This document shows, piece by piece, positions 61,224 through 64,000 of a stretch of DNA of 64,000 nt (its first letter is position 1; the number at the start of each line of letters is the position of its first letter). The notes beneath the pieces are model-generated. The model made no database searches. It was not told where the DNA came from and was given only the letters and a program-made list of their open reading frames with translations. Origin of the DNA: Bacillota bacterium (lineage in GTDB: Bacteria; Bacillota; UBA4882; UBA8346); NCBI GenBank assembly GCA_023426245.1, contig JAFABB010000060.1, positions 1-64,000 of the forward strand. The letters are read 5' to 3'. The translations under genes and the position numbers were made by a program.

Positions 61224-61790
61224 TTAAAAAATTAGCATTCCCAGAATTCCGCCCAAAATCGTTAAAAGAATCGGCCCAAGTTTAAAACGGGTTCCTATAA
61301 GGACAAATGCAAAGATAACCATTCCAGGGATGCTGATATAACGAAGGGGGGCATGGAACATCTTCAGACTGAAAAAGCCCTGATGAATAATGGAGGTATT
61401 GGCAAAAAAGAATACCGCCGAGGTGATCAGCCCGACTGTGGCCGGCCTGATTCCTGACAATACAGCAGCAACGACAGGATTGGTTTTAAACTTTTTGATG
61501 AATGAAGCGATCAAGATGATAATGATAAAGGACGGCAGAGATACTCCGATCGTTGCAAAAACGGCCCCAAAAAATCCAGCGGATTTGAACCCGACATAAG
61601 TCGCGGCATTAACGGCGACCGGACCCGGCGTCATCTGTGATAAGGCCACTACATTGGAAAATTCATGGGCGCCCATCAGTCCGAAGGTTTGAATATCCTG
61701 GTAAATCATAGGCAACATCGCATAGCCGCCTCCAAAACTAAAGAGGCCAATCTTGAAGAATATGTAAAACAGCTTCAAATAAGCGATCAT
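61224..61790 (-). CDS. chromate transporter, half-size CHR protein
   Basis: 188 residues, one CHR domain with FSFGGGYAMLPMIYQDI near the N-terminus and SQMTPGPVAVNAATYVG. Works as a heterodimer with its partner, extruding chromate or a related oxyanion. I chose ATG 61790, 6 nt after AAGGGAG; it overlaps the partner stop by 4 bp. Confidence 0.9.
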   Translation of the reverse strand: MIAYLKLFYIFFKIGLFSFGGGYAMLPMIYQDIQTFGLMGAHEFSNVVALSQMTPGPVAVNAATYVGFKSAGFFGAVFATIGVSLPSFIIIILIASFIKKFKTNPVVAAVLSGIRPATVGLITSAVFFFANTSIIHQGFFSLKMFHAPLRYISIPGMVIFAFVLIGTRFKLGPILLTILGGILGMLIF

Positions 61791-62359
61791 GATTTTCTCC
61801 CTTTTTCCCGGACCCGGGCCCGTTTTAAGACTTCGGCAAAATAACCGGCTGCGCCTCCTCCGATCACTGTCCATGCGGCGTTAATATTGAAAATGAGGAT
61901 TGCCGCCAGGGCCGCTATTGCAATAATCCAGGTAAACCGGTTCTTTAATATGTTTTTGCCCAATTTAACCGCTGCCAAAAGGATCAGCCCGGCCGATGCC
62001 GCCCGTATCCCGCTCAAGGCTTTTTCCACATAAATATTGCTCTGAAACCGCAATAATGCGATTAAGATTAAAATAATCGACAAAAAAGCCGGAAGAATCA
62101 CTCCAAACGCGGCTGCAACAGCTCCCGGGATTTTGGCCACTTTATTTCCGATAAATATCGAAGAATTAATCGCTATCACTCCCGGTACTGATTGCGAGAT
62201 CGCAAACACATCCACGATTTCTTCCTCGGAAACCCATTTTTGCTTTTCAACGACCTCTTCTTGAATCAGCGGGAGCATGGCAAGGCCTCCCCCGAACGTC
62301 AATGAACCAACTTTAAAAAAAGCCCAGAATAATCTGGTCAAAACTGAAAATTTATGCAA
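61787..62359 (-). CDS. chromate transporter, half-size CHR protein
   Basis: 190 residues, homologous to the next gene: LTFGGGLAMLPLIQEEVV and SQSVPGVIAINSSIFIGN. Paired short CHR genes are common in Bacillota. TTG 62359, 6 nt after GAAGGAG, is preferred to a TTG five codons earlier that overlaps the site. Confidence 0.9.
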   Translation of the reverse strand: MHKFSVLTRLFWAFFKVGSLTFGGGLAMLPLIQEEVVEKQKWVSEEEIVDVFAISQSVPGVIAINSSIFIGNKVAKIPGAVAAAFGVILPAFLSIILILIALLRFQSNIYVEKALSGIRAASAGLILLAAVKLGKNILKNRFTWIIAIAALAAILIFNINAAWTVIGGGAAGYFAEVLKRARVREKGRKS

Positions 62360-62498
62360 GACGGTCTCCTTCAATCGATATCATTTTTATTATGGCTGCG
62401 ATGCAACTTCAATATAAACCGCGAACCGGGCAATGTCAACCAAGGGCAGGTAAACTTTAACCAAAATAACATGAATGATCCAAACCCAATCCATCATC

Positions 62499-62530
62499 AA
62501 AAAACAAGGCCCTTAATAGCAGCCTTGTTC
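62499..62530 (-). terminator. terminator of the GHL10-type gene
   Basis: Minus strand AACAAGGC / GCCTTGTT (8 bp) with an 11-nt loop and TTTTTTG after it, 25 bp past the stop at 62555. Confidence 0.78.
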
Positions 62531-62554
62531 AACTTTTCAGTCCTTGCTTCCTGT

Positions 62555-64000
62555 TTATTGAATTTGATCCCCATCAATTTGGGTAACCAGTCCGGGCTGG
62601 ACCCAAAATTTATTAGCGTTCTCATCTGATGCCGATCCATCCGGTTCTCTGCCTTCCACAATGATTTGGTAAAATCCGGGGGGGAGTTCCACCAGACCGA
62701 ACCACCCGCTGCCATCCGTATAAACTTCGCGGTGAAAGCTGTTATCCGGAATATCGACCCCGATATGAGGGAGTCGTAAAAACCGCTTCACCGTTATCTT
62801 TACGTGATCAAAAGGTTTTCCGGAATCCGTGGGTAAATTACCCATCAAAAAACCATTGACCGGATGAGATTTCCAAGGCATATCCGGTACAACCGCCCGT
62901 TCGGAAAAAACCGGTTTGGTATCGATATGCTGGTTTAAAACAGGATCGGTATAGCCACCTCCCTGAGAAAGCAGGTTAAAGAACCATTCATTGGTTTCCG
63001 GAACATACCGGTAAGGTTGACGGGCAAATCCGCGGGATGCCACCGACTCTTTGTAATCATCGCTGCTGTAAAGGTTACTTGCTCCATAGGCATAAAGGGC
63101 CACACCGGCCACAGTATTGCCTTTTGCCGAAGGATCCTGGGCCCGGCGAATCTGGTCAAAAGATTGTTCAATGTACTGCATAAAAATTCCGGGGCCAACA
63201 ACGATTTGCCTGCCGTATTGATTGTCTTTTTCCCATTCGATCCATTGATTATACCAATTTTGCTGTTCATTCTTCCATTCACTATAGTAATTCATAGGGA
63301 CCGCCATGTCGATAATCCCTTCCTGCAGCCAGCCCCGCCAATCCTGGCAGACGCGGCTATAAGCGGTTGATTTTTCCCAACCCCCTTCACCAACAGGACC
63401 CTCTCCCCAGGTGATGACAGCGGAGGAAACCTTAAGTTTGGGTTTCAAAGCAATGGCGCCCAGATAAATCTTTCGCATTAAATTAGCTGTTTGTTCCCGC
63501 TTCCATTGCAACCAGTTCGGGGCATCCGGTTCGGGCAGTTTATCTGTACCGTATTGTGCTTTATACCGGGCCAAACTAGTGGGATTATAGCCAAACTCCC
63601 TATCGGAATAACGGGAATAATCCAAATGAATACCATCAATATCATAGTTTTTAACAATATTCAAATACACCTGGGTCGTATAATCGATCACTTCCGGATT
63701 ACCGGGATCCAGGTAAAAGGAAAAATACAATTTGGGCGACCAACTTTTGGTTTGATTATCATAGACACGATAATAAGATACCCAAGTTTCTTTTTCGGAG
63801 GCTTTCGGACCATGCAAATTCCAAACATGATTCGGATCTTTGGGGGGAATTGCCCGGTTCCAGGCTACTAAAGTATTGAGCCAGGCATGGACTTCAATAC
63901 CGTTTGCATGAGCCTTTTCGATTAAATATTGTAAGGCATCAAACCCCGGGGTTAAATCAGGATCCTCAGTCCGCGGTTCGATACTTTGGTTATAATAAGC
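62555..64000 (-). CDS. partial GHL10 / DUF4015-like glycoside hydrolase
   Basis: The 481 visible codons run into the window end, so the N-terminus is missing. The TIM-barrel part reads HANGIEVHAWLNTLVAWN, DGIHLDYSRYSDREFGY, VSSAVITWG, AVPMNYYSEW and VGPGIFMQY, typical of the GH10-like GHL10 family (PF02638). A C-terminal Ig-like carboxypeptidase-regulatory type domain (about the last 90 residues, EVYTDGSGWFGLVELPPGFYQIIVEG) follows. Probably secreted, acting on cell-wall or polysaccharide chains. Confidence 0.88.
   Translation of the reverse strand, partial: AYYNQSIEPRTEDPDLTPGFDALQYLIEKAHANGIEVHAWLNTLVAWNRAIPPKDPNHVWNLHGPKASEKETWVSYYRVYDNQTKSWSPKLYFSFYLDPGNPEVIDYTTQVYLNIVKNYDIDGIHLDYSRYSDREFGYNPTSLARYKAQYGTDKLPEPDAPNWLQWKREQTANLMRKIYLGAIALKPKLKVSSAVITWGEGPVGEGGWEKSTAYSRVCQDWRGWLQEGIIDMAVPMNYYSEWKNEQQNWYNQWIEWEKDNQYGRQIVVGPGIFMQYIEQSFDQIRRAQDPSAKGNTVAGVALYAYGASNLYSSDDYKESVASRGFARQPYRYVPETNEWFFNLLSQGGGYTDPVLNQHIDTKPVFSERAVVPDMPWKSHPVNGFLMGNLPTDSGKPFDHVKITVKRFLRLPHIGVDIPDNSFHREVYTDGSGWFGLVELPPGFYQIIVEGREPDGSASDENANKFWVQPGLVTQIDGDQIQ

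Noticed and set aside
1..64000. tRNA, rRNA and classical riboswitch search
   Set aside because: No T-loop GGTTCGAATCC-like sequence in a cloverleaf, no rRNA signature and no clear riboswitch core were seen; absence by eye is not proof.
1..64000. Insertion sequence with transposase
   Set aside because: No frame shows transposase motifs; only non-coding elements are present.

Overview
The window looks like a stretch of chromosome from a spore-forming, probably anaerobic member of the Bacillota (Clostridia or a related class). Evidence: strong AGGAGG-type ribosome binding sites, frequent TTG and GTG starts, moderate GC with AT-rich spacers, and families typical of Clostridia (DUF4489-, DUF2935- and DUF2318-like proteins, split FeoB, iron-sulfur flavoprotein-like oxidoreductases). 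I see no rRNA, tRNA, CRISPR array, prophage or conjugative module. Mobile content is limited to small palindromic non-coding elements.

Layout. 1-5.9 kb: a degenerate 21-bp repeat field, then copper genes (CopA ATPase, an HMA-SafE-cupredoxin fusion, a DUF2318 protein). Their two promoters, and that of a distant membrane protein at 21 kb, share an 11-bp-spaced direct repeat at a fixed distance from the -10 box. 6.7-15.1 kb: a cluster around fatty-acyl or aldehyde chemistry (pyruvyl-transferase-like protein, reductase/AMP-ligase fusion, unknown protein, GMC oxidoreductase), followed by aldehyde dehydrogenase and a flavoprotein. 15.1-21.5 kb: a TetR unit with paired operators, small Cys-rich, Arg/Pro/Tyr-rich and DUF proteins. 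22.6-27.5 kb: iron/manganese uptake (DtxR/MntR regulator, FeoA, split FeoB, NRAMP) with a shared candidate operator. 28-31 kb: an HtrA-type protease and an EAL-CBS-GGDEF protein. 31.5-36.7 kb: a polyphosphate operon in which ppk and ppx flank a catalytically degraded metallophosphatase fused to an HD domain. 37-44 kb: HAD phosphatase, MarR-FabF, several small proteins, PilZ, and a DUF255/YyaL protein. 44-50 kb: a TetR-controlled flavodoxin-like reductase, acetyltransferases, MazG-like protein, AraC/GyrI regulator and MFS exporter. 50.5-57 kb: an accessory region with four related four-helix membrane proteins, a winged-helix protein whose linker is built of 21-bp repeats, a small gene interrupted by a palindromic element, and a divergent HxlR/flavin-reductase pair in which both genes are broken. 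57-64 kb: LysR/EamA pair, aldose epimerase-like protein, Phd-Uma2 fusion, two half-size chromate transporters, and a partial GHL10-type glycoside hydrolase running off the end.

Three themes recur. (i) Palindromic elements of about 118 bp, with GAGGCTGT-type ends, sit at gene ends and in one case inside a gene. (ii) Degenerate 21-bp repeats occur at three places, once in frame inside a protein. (iii) Regulatory sites can be read for copper, iron/manganese, two TetR systems, a MarR system and a Phd-type system. All functional assignments come from motifs read by eye; no database search was possible.
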